This document shows, piece by piece, positions 44,198-53,886 of a stretch of DNA of 64,000 nt (the first letter of the stretch is position 1; each line of letters begins with the position of its first letter). Position numbers and translations under genes: made by a program. The notes beneath the pieces were generated by a model. That model saw nothing but the letters and a program-made list of their open reading frames with translations, did not search any database and was not told where the DNA came from. Source of the DNA: Mucilaginibacter rubeus (GTDB taxonomy: Bacteria; Bacteroidota; Bacteroidia; Sphingobacteriales; Sphingobacteriaceae); NCBI RefSeq assembly GCF_003286415.2, contig NZ_CP043450.1, positions 2,914,001-2,978,000 on the forward strand, given 5' to 3'.

Positions 44198-45679
44198 ATG
44201 AGAAACAACTCTAAAACACTTTTACTCATTGGCAGTCTTTTATATCTTTCTGCCTGTTCTAAAAAAGATCAAATCGCTACCCAAGCCGGAAACTCGCTGA
44301 ATTCATCAGCAAAAAATATGCGGTCATTGGCGCTTTCAACCACCAGCACCAATGGTTTTAGGGGTATAAACTGGGCCGACCCCAACGGAAACGAGGGAGA
44401 CGGACGAGTTGTATTACCCAGCGGCATGACAGCTTCACTTACATCCACACAAGCTGCCGCCCTGGCCACCAGTATATCCAGTGCCGTTAAAACAAGCGGT
44501 GGAACTACCATCAGGATGCCGATAAACCCATGGACAGCCTCAAGTTCAACTTACTGGCCGGTTTATCAGGCCGCCATCAATGCCGTAGTAGCAAACGGTT
44601 GCAAGGTTATACTGTGCTACTGGCCTGTTGGTGTTCACCATGTGCCGGATACAGCCCAGTGGCATACCATGTGGACAACCGTAAATAACGTATACAAAAA
44701 CAACACATCGGTATTGTATGAACCTATTAACGAGCCTGTTGATTATTCAAGTACCGATTTGAATAACTTATATGCAGGTTTCCTGACCACGTATAGCCCG
44801 GCAGACGGTAAATGTATCCTGGATGGTACCGGCTATGCGGCAGATGTAACCGCCGTTGGTGCCGATTCAAGGTTGGCTAATCAGTACCTTGGCCTGCACT
44901 GCTATTGGTGGTTCTGGGGCTCGTATAACGTTTGGTCAAGCTACTATAGCATTATGTCGGCCAGAACGGGCTCTTATGCATCACGCACCATAGTTACAGA
45001 AGTCGGTATAGAAACATTCAGGAATATGAGCTTCTGGTGGCAATGGGATACCGGCGTGTACGTTGACCAGGCTTTCCTGACCGGCTCGCTTGCCTATGCC
45101 CGTGACAATTCTATGGGTACAATAGCGTGGTCAGGAGTAAATGATATTGATACCTATCGTTGGTACCAGGCCAATAATAACCTTGTAGAGGTTAGCCCGG
45201 GCACTGCAAATATGTTCAGATGGTCATGGAAACTTTCGGCATCACCGGTATGGTTAGGCCCTGTTGCTGATGGGCGGTATAAGCTTCAAAATCGCGCTTC
45301 GGGCCTGATGCTTGATAATTTGGGCAATACTACAGATGGTGCAGCCGTTAGCCAATGGGCCGACGGAACGAGCAACAACCAGAAATGGAACATCAGTTAT
45401 ACCGCCGGCTATTACACCCTGAGCTGCGTTACAGGAAAAGAATGCCTTGACGTAGGCAGCAATACAACCGACGGCTCAAACGTATTGCAATATACTGTAA
45501 GTACCAGCACTAACCAGCGATGGTCATTAGTTTCAACAGGCGATGGTTATTACAGGGTAATAAACCTTACTACCGGTAAATGCCTGGATACAGGCGGACA
45601 AACCACCAACGGTACCTCAATGCAGCAATGGTACCAGGGATCGAGCTACAACCAGCAATGGAAGCTAATCGCTCAATAA
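44198..45679 (+). CDS. Secreted GH5-like glycosidase with ricin-type lectin domain
   Basis: 493 residues from ATG 44198, which begins a lipoprotein signal (lipobox LSAC). Residues about 50-345 are a GH5-type barrel: GFRGINWADPNG, Glu179 acid/base in YEPINEPVDY, and nucleophile Glu268 in VTEVGIETF. The C-terminal ~130 residues are a ricin-type beta-trefoil with three QxW-type repeats (NNQKW, TNQRW, YNQQW), a CBM13-like carbohydrate-binding module. It would cleave a beta-glucan or beta-mannan at the cell surface. It is followed by a terminator and is likely under control of the nearby HTCS. Confidence 0.91.
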   Translation: MRNNSKTLLLIGSLLYLSACSKKDQIATQAGNSLNSSAKNMRSLALSTTSTNGFRGINWADPNGNEGDGRVVLPSGMTASLTSTQAAALATSISSAVKTSGGTTIRMPINPWTASSSTYWPVYQAAINAVVANGCKVILCYWPVGVHHVPDTAQWHTMWTTVNNVYKNNTSVLYEPINEPVDYSSTDLNNLYAGFLTTYSPADGKCILDGTGYAADVTAVGADSRLANQYLGLHCYWWFWGSYNVWSSYYSIMSARTGSYASRTIVTEVGIETFRNMSFWWQWDTGVYVDQAFLTGSLAYARDNSMGTIAWSGVNDIDTYRWYQANNNLVEVSPGTANMFRWSWKLSASPVWLGPVADGRYKLQNRASGLMLDNLGNTTDGAAVSQWADGTSNNQKWNISYTAGYYTLSCVTGKECLDVGSNTTDGSNVLQYTVSTSTNQRWSLVSTGDGYYRVINLTTGKCLDTGGQTTNGTSMQQWYQGSSYNQQWKLIAQ

Positions 45680-45749
45680 AACCTTCACATTAACTGTTAA
45701 TGGTTACATCCCGCTCTAATTTGACCTGATACCCCTAAAACAAAATAGC

Positions 45750-45780
45750 AAAGGCTGTCTCAAAAGGGCAGCCTTTTTTA
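45750..45780 (+). terminator. Terminator after the GH5-like gene
   Basis: AAAGGCTG (45750-45757) and CAGCCTTT (45769-45776) form an 8-bp stem with an 11-nt loop and a T-run after it. It lies about 70 bp past the stop of the GH5-like gene. Confidence 0.8.
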
Positions 45781-46044
45781 ATTCCAAATGAATAAGCGGA
45801 TCAATAATGCACGCTGTGAAAAAGATAGAAACTGATCTTCTTTATGCTTATATAAATTGATGCAGAAGCAGTAGCGATGCTAAGTTGAAGCGATACAAGC
45901 GAGAATTAACAACTTTCTTACCCGTAGTGCTATCAAACTTAAAACACAGCTTATCAATATATTGCAAGAACACACCGATACCACTTAGTAACAACGACTA
46001 ACTCTAAAAGCTAATAAAAGGTCGGCTAACAGTCCAAAAAAGAA
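45781..46044. other. Non-coding gap between two terminators
   Basis: A 264-bp stretch between convergent transcripts. Its plus strand has short open segments, one of about 46 codons (around 45863-46003, basic and without a start codon) that could be a decayed gene fragment. I cannot assign it to any family. Confidence 0.3.
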
Positions 46045-46075
46045 AACCCTCGATAAACACTGCATATCGAGGGTT
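46045..46075 (-). terminator. Terminator of the SusC/SusD operon
   Basis: AACCCTCGAT and ATCGAGGGTT pair perfectly over 10 bp with an 11-nt loop. On the minus strand the stem is followed by TTCTTTTTT. It lies 49 bp beyond the SusD stop. Confidence 0.88.
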
Positions 46076-46123
46076 ATTCTTTAAAAAGGATTTAAATCAA
46101 TAATGATGTAAAATCAAGCGAAA

Positions 46124-47677
46124 TTAATATCCGGGATTGTTCGGCAACAGTTTCTTATTGATATCTATATCAGCCTGAGGAATTGGCCATAGCCATCCTT
46201 TGGCAGCGTTGAACGTCCTGGTCTCCAGTTTTGCCTGTTTAAATTGCCAGGTAGATGCGCTTGCCGGGTTGCTGAGCGATGATTTATCGTAACCATACGC
46301 ATCATGTACCAGGGATTGATCTTTCCATCGTAACATATCGGCATAACGGGTACCTTCCATAAAAAACTCAACCCTGCGTTCATGACGTAACACCGCCCGC
46401 AATTGCGATTGGCTTAAGCCCGCCCCCTCAACACTCTCTACCGTTGGCATGTTTACCCTTGCACGCACCTGGTCAATCAGCGTATAAACTTCTGCAGCTG
46501 TACTCCCCGATTCAATTAAAGCCTCGGCACGGATAAGTAATACATCAGCATAACGCATCAGGATGGTATTGAGCGAACAATTATTAGGATCTGCAATTCC
46601 TATTGCCGCATATTTACGCGGACGGGCGCCGGATGGAACCACATCATTAGCCGGAATGTAAGTAGTTGAACCCCACTGAGAGCCCGGTAACACTACTGAA
46701 GCAGCCAACCTCGGGTCGCGGTTAAGGTATGGATTTTGAGCATTATAGCCGGATGCCGAATTAGTTATTGGCAACCCATTGGTCATGTAGTATGAATCAA
46801 TCAAATCGGCAGTAACGTTTGGCGTTGGCCAAACACTTAAAGACAAGGCTGATGACGGCCACGGCTGAGGCTGGGTGGTTGGTATATACTGAATATCAAA
46901 AATCACCTCGCTGTTGTTTTCATGAGCCTCGTCAAACAACAAACTATAATTAGAATACAAACTGTAGGCTTTAAGATTGATCACATCCTGTGCAGCTTGA
47001 GCGGCATCAGCCCATTTTTCGTTGTATAAAAGCACTTTTGCTTTATAGGCCAAAGCAGCGCCTTTAGTTGCACGACCAACGTCTGTACCCGAATAGGAAG
47101 TCGGTAGCACGGCGGCGGCATCTGTCAGGTCGGTTACAATCTGAGTTAATACTGTTGCCTTAGCCGTTCTGGAAACATAAGCTTCTGAAAGTGTTTGAAC
47201 CTGTATAATCAGTGGCACATCACCAAAATAAGCAATGAGATCTGCATAAGCATACCCACGCAAAAACTTCGCCTCTGCCGACATCTGGCTTTTTACCGTG
47301 GCATCAATACTGGCAGCAGCTACATCCTGCAAAAACTCATTAGCACGGGAAATAATGGTATAATCCTGGGTCCATTTAGCGTAAGGTGCCCAGCTGTTTG
47401 TGGTTGTTTGCCACTCTCCTACTTCCTTTGAGCCTTGCCAGGCATCCTGGCAATAGGCATTATCCGATTCAAAATCAAACTGAAAAAATTGCGCCGGCGT
47501 TGCGTTAGGTTGTATCGCATTGTAAATGCCAACCAAAGCCATCTTTACCTGGGTTTCATTCTGGTAGAAGGTGGAGGGCGACAAGCGATCTTTGGGTGTT
47601 TTATCAAGAAGGTCTTTCTTGCAGCTGACAAAATTAATTACAGCTAATACGGTTAAGAATTTATATATAGTTTTCAT
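46124..47677 (-). CDS. SusD/RagB family glycan-binding lipoprotein
   Basis: 517 residues with a lipoprotein signal (VISC-like site near NFVSCKK, Cys about residue 20). The SusD fold markers include AEAKFLRGYAYADLIAYFGDVPLI, ALAYKAKVLLYNEKW, the late block ELRAVLRHERRVEFFMEGTRYADMLRW and the terminal PIPQADIDINKKLLPNNPGY. It binds glycan at the surface with the SusC partner 11 bp upstream. Confidence 0.96.
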   Translation of the reverse strand: MKTIYKFLTVLAVINFVSCKKDLLDKTPKDRLSPSTFYQNETQVKMALVGIYNAIQPNATPAQFFQFDFESDNAYCQDAWQGSKEVGEWQTTTNSWAPYAKWTQDYTIISRANEFLQDVAAASIDATVKSQMSAEAKFLRGYAYADLIAYFGDVPLIIQVQTLSEAYVSRTAKATVLTQIVTDLTDAAAVLPTSYSGTDVGRATKGAALAYKAKVLLYNEKWADAAQAAQDVINLKAYSLYSNYSLLFDEAHENNSEVIFDIQYIPTTQPQPWPSSALSLSVWPTPNVTADLIDSYYMTNGLPITNSASGYNAQNPYLNRDPRLAASVVLPGSQWGSTTYIPANDVVPSGARPRKYAAIGIADPNNCSLNTILMRYADVLLIRAEALIESGSTAAEVYTLIDQVRARVNMPTVESVEGAGLSQSQLRAVLRHERRVEFFMEGTRYADMLRWKDQSLVHDAYGYDKSSLSNPASASTWQFKQAKLETRTFNAAKGWLWPIPQADIDINKKLLPNNPGY

Positions 47678-47688
47678 GATGATATCAA

Positions 47689-50600
47689 TTAGAAATTAAC
47701 ATTTACGCCCGCGGTCATGACACGAACCTGTGGATATGCTTCGGCCCTGGTTTGATCTGTGGTTTGCTCTGGGTCAAATCCTTTAAATTTGGTAAAAGTG
47801 AAAGCATTCTGCACATTAGCATAGATTCTGAAGGAGCCTATACCAAGCCTCCTGATTACCGCCGGACTTAAAGTATACCCCAATTCAATGTTCTTGATCC
47901 TCAGGTAAGATGCATTTTCCACGTAGAAAGAAGAGTGGATGTTATTCCTAACACCGTCCAATGTTAAGCGGGGATAAGTATTGGATGGATTTTGTGGTGT
48001 CCACCTGTTTAACCACCAGGTACCTAAATTGGCAAAACCGCTAAATGGTGAAGCTATTTCGTAATAGGTATAACCCTGCATCCCTTGTACGCCCTGTAAA
48101 AACGCGCCCAGGTCAAAACCTTTCCAGGCTACATTGAAGTTAAACGCATAGGTTACACTTGGAAACTGTTTCCCTATGATCTTGCGGTCATGGTTTTGAT
48201 CTACTATACCGTCACCATTCAAATCCGCGTATTTAATATCGCCTGGCTGGGCATTATAGTCACTTACTTTAACTACACCTGGTTTAAGCGTATAGGTGCG
48301 GTTCGCAAAAGGTATTGATGCATCGCTGTTGTTTTGCCATGTAAAATCAGAGATCTGATAAATACCCGTCATCTGATAACCGTAGAAAGAGTTGATGGCA
48401 GATCCAACTACAATTGCTTTTGGAGAGGTAAACTGCTCCGGCACGTTCATACTGATGATCTTGTTTACGATATGGGAAACATTTAAGGAAGTCCTTAATT
48501 TAATTCCGTTATCAAATGCTTTTTTATAAGAAATGCCCAATTCGAAACCCTTATTTTGCACCTCACCGGCATTAGCCGTCGGTGCCGATTGCGCGATTGT
48601 GAGCGGAATTGGCTGGGTCAACAACAGGTTTTTAGTCCTTTTATCAAAATAGTCGGCAGTGATCTCGATGTTGTTATGAAATGATATGTCGAGCCCCAGG
48701 TCCAGTTGTTGGGCAGTTTCCCAGGTCAGGTCTTTATTGGTCATCGCGGTAATGGCAACACCAGAGTAAAGCGCGCCGCCGAACGAATAATTCTGGCCAG
48801 AGCTAAGGATATCGCTGCCGTTGTAGTAGTTACTGATATTTTGGTTACCTAACCTACCCCAGGAAGCACGAACCTTTGCAAAATCAAGCCAGCTCAGGCC
48901 TTTCATAAAGTCTTCTTTAGATAGTACCCAGGCGGCCGAAAACGAAGGAAAGGTTCCCCATTGTTTACCTTGTGCAAACCTGGAAGAGCCATCCCTCCTG
49001 ATATTGGCCTCAAACAAATACTTCTCGTCGTAAGCATAGTTAAAACGACCAAAATATGAACGCAGACCAAGATCATAGCTGCCCGCGTTGTTGGTTTGTG
49101 TAGCAGCATCCCCAAGGTTCAATACACGTTGCGTATTATTCACAAAATGCGAGCGATAGCCACTTTGCCAGTCGTAGGTAAACTCCTCTTCGCTATAGCC
49201 GGCTAAAAAGTTAAATGAATGGCGGTTGATTGTCTTGTTATATTTCAACAAACCGGTAAGCAAGGAGTGACCGTCAATCTCGCTTGTTGCAGTCAGATCT
49301 GAGGGCAACTGCGTAACAGTTCCGTTTTGGTTTTGCAGAGTCACGTTAGCATGAAATGCATTACCATTGGTCGAGGTTACATTGTAGCCATAAGTAAGCT
49401 GCGCGCTTAACCCCGGCAAAATTTTGTACTCAGCTTCTGCCTGGCCATTAAAATTATAGCGTTTTGTAAGGTTAGTGCTGCCTTCTTTAATTTCCCCGTA
49501 ATAGTTACGCTCGCCATTAACAGATACCCAGTTCCCAGCTGCATCTTTAAGCGGGTGTATCGGAGCTAAAGTTGCATACCATTCCGCGTTCCATAGGTCG
49601 GTTGGTTCATTTTTAATACCTACGTTGCCGGATATATTGCCTGAAACACGCAACTTTTTATCTTTTAGGTGGTAACTATCGAGATTAAGACGAAAGTCGG
49701 TTTTCTTATAATTGGTAGCAACCAGGATCCCATCCTGATCCAAATGCCCAAGCATAAAGGAATAATTGACATTATCGCTTCCCCCGGTTGCACTTACACG
49801 ATGGTTTTGCATGTAAGCGTTACCGTAATACACGTCAAAATAATTAATATCCGGATACATCGGGTTATTGTGGGCCGCGTATTTTTGAATTGTAGAATCG
49901 GCATATAACGGAGCCGAACCGGTATTTATAGCCGCCTCATTGTAAAGTGTTGTATACTGAACTGAATTTAACACCTTGGGCAACCTCGTAGGGCTCTGAA
50001 TACCCGCATATCCGCTATAGTTAACACGAACTTTACCTGCTGACCCGCGCTTTGTTGTAATTAAGATAACGCCATTTGCCGCACGGCTACCATAAATGGC
50101 CGACGAAGCGGCGTCTTTCAATACTGAAATTGATTGAACATCATTAGGGTTTACATCCCCTATGGTTCCCGGAAAACCGTCGACCAATACCAACGGAGAA
50201 TTATCTCCAAACGTTCCAACACCACGGATATCGATGACGGTATTATCATCTCCCGGCTTCCCAGAGCTTTGCAGCGCGAATACACCGGAAACTGTACCCT
50301 GTAGTGCCTGGCTGGTATTTGTCAAGGGCCTGCTTTCCAGATCCTGGGTATTTACGATACCTACGGAGCCGGTCAGGTTTTCTTTCTTCTGCGTACCGTA
50401 ACCAACCACTACAACGTCGTTCAGGGTTTTCATCGACGGGAGGAGTTTTACTGCGATATCCGTCTTTCCGTTAACCGCAATCTCAACTTTCTCATAGGAG
50501 ATATAAGTTATAACAAGTACTGCATTTTCCGGTACATTTAGCAGTTGGAAGTTTCCTTTTATATCTGTTAAGGCACCTTTATTGGTTCCCTTTACACTAA

Positions 50601-50826
50601 CAGACACGCCTACCAGCGGCTGACCATTTGAAGCATCCACAACAGAACCTTTTACAATAATTGCGGCTTTGTAGGCGACGGGGTGACTAACTATCGTGCC
50701 GTTATCGCGTGTAAACAATTTGCTGGCCGAAGCGTCAACACCCACCGGCAATATAAATAGTGCCAGTGCTACTGTTCGGAACCTCCTGGAGTACCAATAA
50801 TTAGGAATAAGTAATTTTTTTTTCAT
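47689..50826 (-). CDS. SusC/RagA TonB-linked outer-membrane transporter (no STN domain)
   Basis: About 1045 residues from Met 50826 (frame open to 50865). After the signal region comes a carboxypeptidase-like domain (VKGSVVDASNGQPLVGVSV). Then follow the plug with SVLKDAASSAIYGSRAANGV, and a barrel ending AGVNVNF. The absence of an STN domain fits regulation by the hybrid sensor rather than by sigma/FecR. It imports oligosaccharides produced by enzymes such as the GH5-like protein. Forms a pair with the SusD gene. Confidence 0.96.
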   Translation of the reverse strand: MKKKLLIPNYWYSRRFRTVALALFILPVGVDASASKLFTRDNGTIVSHPVAYKAAIIVKGSVVDASNGQPLVGVSVSVKGTNKGALTDIKGNFQLLNVPENAVLVITYISYEKVEIAVNGKTDIAVKLLPSMKTLNDVVVVGYGTQKKENLTGSVGIVNTQDLESRPLTNTSQALQGTVSGVFALQSSGKPGDDNTVIDIRGVGTFGDNSPLVLVDGFPGTIGDVNPNDVQSISVLKDAASSAIYGSRAANGVILITTKRGSAGKVRVNYSGYAGIQSPTRLPKVLNSVQYTTLYNEAAINTGSAPLYADSTIQKYAAHNNPMYPDINYFDVYYGNAYMQNHRVSATGGSDNVNYSFMLGHLDQDGILVATNYKKTDFRLNLDSYHLKDKKLRVSGNISGNVGIKNEPTDLWNAEWYATLAPIHPLKDAAGNWVSVNGERNYYGEIKEGSTNLTKRYNFNGQAEAEYKILPGLSAQLTYGYNVTSTNGNAFHANVTLQNQNGTVTQLPSDLTATSEIDGHSLLTGLLKYNKTINRHSFNFLAGYSEEEFTYDWQSGYRSHFVNNTQRVLNLGDAATQTNNAGSYDLGLRSYFGRFNYAYDEKYLFEANIRRDGSSRFAQGKQWGTFPSFSAAWVLSKEDFMKGLSWLDFAKVRASWGRLGNQNISNYYNGSDILSSGQNYSFGGALYSGVAITAMTNKDLTWETAQQLDLGLDISFHNNIEITADYFDKRTKNLLLTQPIPLTIAQSAPTANAGEVQNKGFELGISYKKAFDNGIKLRTSLNVSHIVNKIISMNVPEQFTSPKAIVVGSAINSFYGYQMTGIYQISDFTWQNNSDASIPFANRTYTLKPGVVKVSDYNAQPGDIKYADLNGDGIVDQNHDRKIIGKQFPSVTYAFNFNVAWKGFDLGAFLQGVQGMQGYTYYEIASPFSGFANLGTWWLNRWTPQNPSNTYPRLTLDGVRNNIHSSFYVENASYLRIKNIELGYTLSPAVIRRLGIGSFRIYANVQNAFTFTKFKGFDPEQTTDQTRAEAYPQVRVMTAGVNVNF

Positions 50827-51379
50827 AATTGGGTTATTAAAATTGAATTTGGGTTTGATTGACAAAGGCAGTTACAGATAGCGTTGATCCCGACGGGTTT
50901 TAGCTCGATTTTTAAAGAATCCAATAACTGACAATTGCATAAGCCAGGAAATATCCCGGCGTTGGAGTTGTAATGCTTTTAATTAGGAGGATAGCGGCAA
51001 CTGCTCTCGCACAAGAGCCTCCCTGCTTTGAGATTTTTCTTCATGATGGTTTAATTAATGGGGTAATTGGTTAATAGAGATAGCCATGTTTCTGCATGAC
51101 CATTCAGGAGGGCAAAGTCTTTGAAAAACCCAGAAAACAAAAGGGGCTAAACAGCAAAAAAGGAGGGACAAACAAGGAATATTTGTACAAAACACATTTA
51201 ATCGACGCTGAGCGAAAGCATGTGCCCCAAAATTGCTTGCTTTTGGGATTTCAGGAGAAGAATTGTTAGTAGAAAGGAAATTTTGACAATATTGTATCAG
51301 GGCAGATTTGCAGATGCTATTTCATATGGCACAACATGATGTTTGCAGCGGAGCCAATGCATCGGTTACGGAGATATTT
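50827..51379. other. Upstream region of the SusC/SusD operon
   Basis: A 553-bp gap holding the presumed operon promoter. A 21-codon frame near 51040 on the minus strand and a short GCTCT/AGAGC hairpin are present but not convincing. No other structure is supported. Confidence 0.4.
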
Positions 51380-51604
51380 TTAAAACTTAATCCCCCTATA
51401 TATCTTATCTTCCAATTTTGATAATTCAGGCTCATCTAATCCGCTTACATGGTCATAGTCGTTATCAAAACCCTGGTACCAGGTTTCAACTTTTAACAAC
51501 TGGGCAGCACTGCACTTTCCGGCAAGAAAAAGTTCTGCCAACTTAATGATGATAGTTGTTTTCGATTTGTTGTTTTGAGCAGCTTTCGTAGTATTATTAA
51601 ACAT
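51380..51604 (-). CDS. Truncated FecR-like N-terminal domain protein
   Basis: 74 residues. The segment LAELFLAGKCSAAQLLKVETWYQGF aligns closely with the N-terminus of the full-length FecR in this window (LLEKYFAGTCDEQEMAMIHAWYTSF), including the later LxxPE and IK positions. There is no membrane helix and no periplasmic FecR domain; the frame stops where the helix should follow. It may be the remnant of a lost sigma/anti-sigma system or a free sigma-binding peptide. It lies upstream of the SusC/SusD operon on the same strand. Confidence 0.6.
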   Translation of the reverse strand: MFNNTTKAAQNNKSKTTIIIKLAELFLAGKCSAAQLLKVETWYQGFDNDYDHVSGLDEPELSKLEDKIYRGIKF

Positions 51605-52102
51605 CCTCCTGAACAGTCCGGGTCAACACATTTATGAATGAAGCGCCCCGTATCTCACCCCGGGGCGCTATTTACCTTTCGGTAATCAACTAAATCGACC
51701 AATCTCATGTTGGCCGGCGCTGGGATGTGTCTCAAACAGCCCGACGATCTTTAAAGCAATTATATCGGTAATAGCTTTGATGCTGGTAAAGTAAGGGTGA
51801 CCCTCGCCTCCAAAAAAAAGCAATTAATTCATGCGATATTTTTTTTATAGACGATTTGCCCAATATTCTCGACGAATTGGGCCTATTACGGGTAAATTAC
51901 CTTATACCTATAGTCGATTATTTTAAGCAAACCGTCTATTTTTTTAACCCAATTATCGATACCGGTTTTGTATCCGGTAATAAAACATTCTTTTTGATTA
52001 ATTTTCACTACCCGCAAAGCGTCTCTTTCATATACAAAACAGTATTGAAGGGGAATCGGGGCATGGTTATTTTTCTATTTTTATCAGGTAAATCTATATA
52101 GC
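51605..52102. other. Intergenic region
   Basis: A 498-bp AT-rich gap between the FecR-like fragment and the LytS-type kinase. An 81-codon frame at 51856-52101 has no recognisable features and is taken as chance. GGCGC-rich short repeats near 51640-51670 (GCGCCCCGTATC and CCCGGGGCGC) may form a hairpin terminator. Confidence 0.35.
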
Positions 52103-53152
52103 GTGTTTGTTAAGTTAAGAAAAGCTGTTTTCCCGGTACATTTGTTTGCAGCCACGGCCCTTATTATCTGGATCCTGTTTCCGCTTACGTGGCCGGTTAA
52201 TATGCCATCTTCATACTGGATAAAACAGGTTGCCGAAAACCTGGGGTATGCAGTTGTCTATATCATTAACACAGCAGTACTATCCCCTAAACTTTTAACT
52301 AAAAGACGGCTTGGCTTTTACATTATTAGTGTAATAGCTTTGATCATTCTGATGGTAAAGTACAACGGTTGGATGCAGGACTCGTTGCATATTGATGCGG
52401 CCATGGCGAAGATGTTTCACCCCTACGTGCCCGATCATCATATGCGCAGTGCCTGGACTATTTTAATGTGCCTTATAGTACTCGGTTTTAGCAATGTTAC
52501 TACGGTGGCAAAAAAACTGCAATCGCATGAGCTGGCTATCCAGGTTTCGGAAAAAGAACGCATCAGTGCCGAACTATCTTTCCTCAAAGCACAGATCAAT
52601 CCTCATTTCTTTTTCAATACCCTGCATACTATTTACGCCTTAACTGACACCGACCCGGCATCGGCAAAAGAATCGTTATACACGCTATCGCATATGATGC
52701 GCTATGTAATTTACGAAACCAAGCAGGATGTAACCACGCTAAAAAAAGAAGTAAAATTTATTGAGGACTATATTAGCCTGATGCGCACACGGATAGACAG
52801 CAGTGTGGAAGTAAGTTTTACAGTGCCGGATAAGCTACGCGATATAAATGTAGCGCCCATGTTATTTTTACCTTTTATAGAAAATGCCTTTAAACACGGC
52901 ATAAGCGCACGCCAGGCCAGTTATATTTTTGTGAATATAAGCGAAGCAGGCGGGACACTAAAATTCATGGTACGTAATTCGATCTATAAAAACACTAACA
53001 AAGAACTCGATGAAGAGTATGGTATTGGGATCGCTAATACAAAACGAAGACTTGATCTACTCTACCCAGGAAAATACAACCTGGTTGTGAATGACGATGC
53101 CAATACCAACGAATACCTGACCATTTTAACACTGAATACCAATGCAAATTAA
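52103..53152 (+). CDS. LytS-type sensor histidine kinase
   Basis: 349 residues from GTG 52103, chosen because the next ATG would remove the first membrane helix. Four membrane helices (about 10-120) are followed by a coiled linker and the His_kinase domain with His168 in QINPHFFFNTLHTIYAL. A C-terminal ATPase domain has FIENAFKHGI and GIANTKRRLDLLY. It phosphorylates the response regulator encoded next, which overlaps by 11 bp. The signal is unknown. Confidence 0.94.
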   Translation: MFVKLRKAVFPVHLFAATALIIWILFPLTWPVNMPSSYWIKQVAENLGYAVVYIINTAVLSPKLLTKRRLGFYIISVIALIILMVKYNGWMQDSLHIDAAMAKMFHPYVPDHHMRSAWTILMCLIVLGFSNVTTVAKKLQSHELAIQVSEKERISAELSFLKAQINPHFFFNTLHTIYALTDTDPASAKESLYTLSHMMRYVIYETKQDVTTLKKEVKFIEDYISLMRTRIDSSVEVSFTVPDKLRDINVAPMLFLPFIENAFKHGISARQASYIFVNISEAGGTLKFMVRNSIYKNTNKELDEEYGIGIANTKRRLDLLYPGKYNLVVNDDANTNEYLTILTLNTNAN

Positions 53153-53885
53153 TTGTATAGCAGTAGACGACGAACCCGCGGCACTTAATCTTATCACCAA
53201 CTATATTAATCAAACGCCTTTCCTGAACCTTATGGGCAGATTTAATAACGCTATTGACGCGTTAAAGTACGTTCACGAAAACCAGGACCTGCAATTGATA
53301 TTCCTGGACATCAGGATGGGCGATTTGAGCGGTGTAGAACTGGCCCGAATCATTGAACAATCGGACAGGAGAAAAAACCTGCGTGTTATTTTTACTACGG
53401 CCTATGATCATTACGCGCTGGATGGTTTCCGGGTTGACGCGATTGATTACCTGTTAAAACCATTCAACTTTGTGGATTTTTCGCGGGCGGCTACCAAAGC
53501 GTATGAGTATTTCGTGATGTTAAATGGCGCCCAGCAACCAATAGCCGCTGTAACTGCTGCTCCCCAGTTTTTATACCTTAAAGTAGAGCATCAATTGCAT
53601 AAAGTGGATATTGATGATATCCTTTACATCGAGGGCTTGAAAGACTATGTCAAGCTATATCTTAAAAACGAAGAAAAGCCTATACTAACCCTTATGTCGT
53701 TAAAAAAGCTGGAGGAAAAGCTCCCGGCAGAGCTTTTTCTGCGTTTGCACCGTTCATTCATTGTATCAAAAGCAGCGATAAAATCGGCTACTAAAACCTC
53801 TGTACAAATTGGCGCCGAAACTATTTACGTTAGCGACCAATTCAAAGACAACTTTAGCCAGTTTTTGAAACAGTGGGTACTCTGA
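53142..53885 (+). CDS. LytTR-family response regulator
   Basis: 247 residues: receiver domain with acidic pocket DDEPAA and phosphoacceptor Asp56 in IFLDIRMGD, then a LytTR DNA-binding domain (about 145-245, DILYIEGLKDYVKLYL, FLRLHRSFIVSKAAI). It pairs with the overlapping LytS-type kinase. The target genes cannot be identified from the sequence. Confidence 0.95.
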   Translation: MQINCIAVDDEPAALNLITNYINQTPFLNLMGRFNNAIDALKYVHENQDLQLIFLDIRMGDLSGVELARIIEQSDRRKNLRVIFTTAYDHYALDGFRVDAIDYLLKPFNFVDFSRAATKAYEYFVMLNGAQQPIAAVTAAPQFLYLKVEHQLHKVDIDDILYIEGLKDYVKLYLKNEEKPILTLMSLKKLEEKLPAELFLRLHRSFIVSKAAIKSATKTSVQIGAETIYVSDQFKDNFSQFLKQWVL

Positions 53886-53886
53886 C

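Noticed and set aside
45750..45780. Possible insertion-sequence end (GGCTGTCTCAAAA resembles some IS termini)
   Set aside because: Only one copy is present, no transposase or target duplication; explained better as a terminator.
51856..52101. 81-codon frame before the LytS-type kinase
   Set aside because: No signal, membrane pattern or family features; composition looks like translated AT-rich intergenic DNA.
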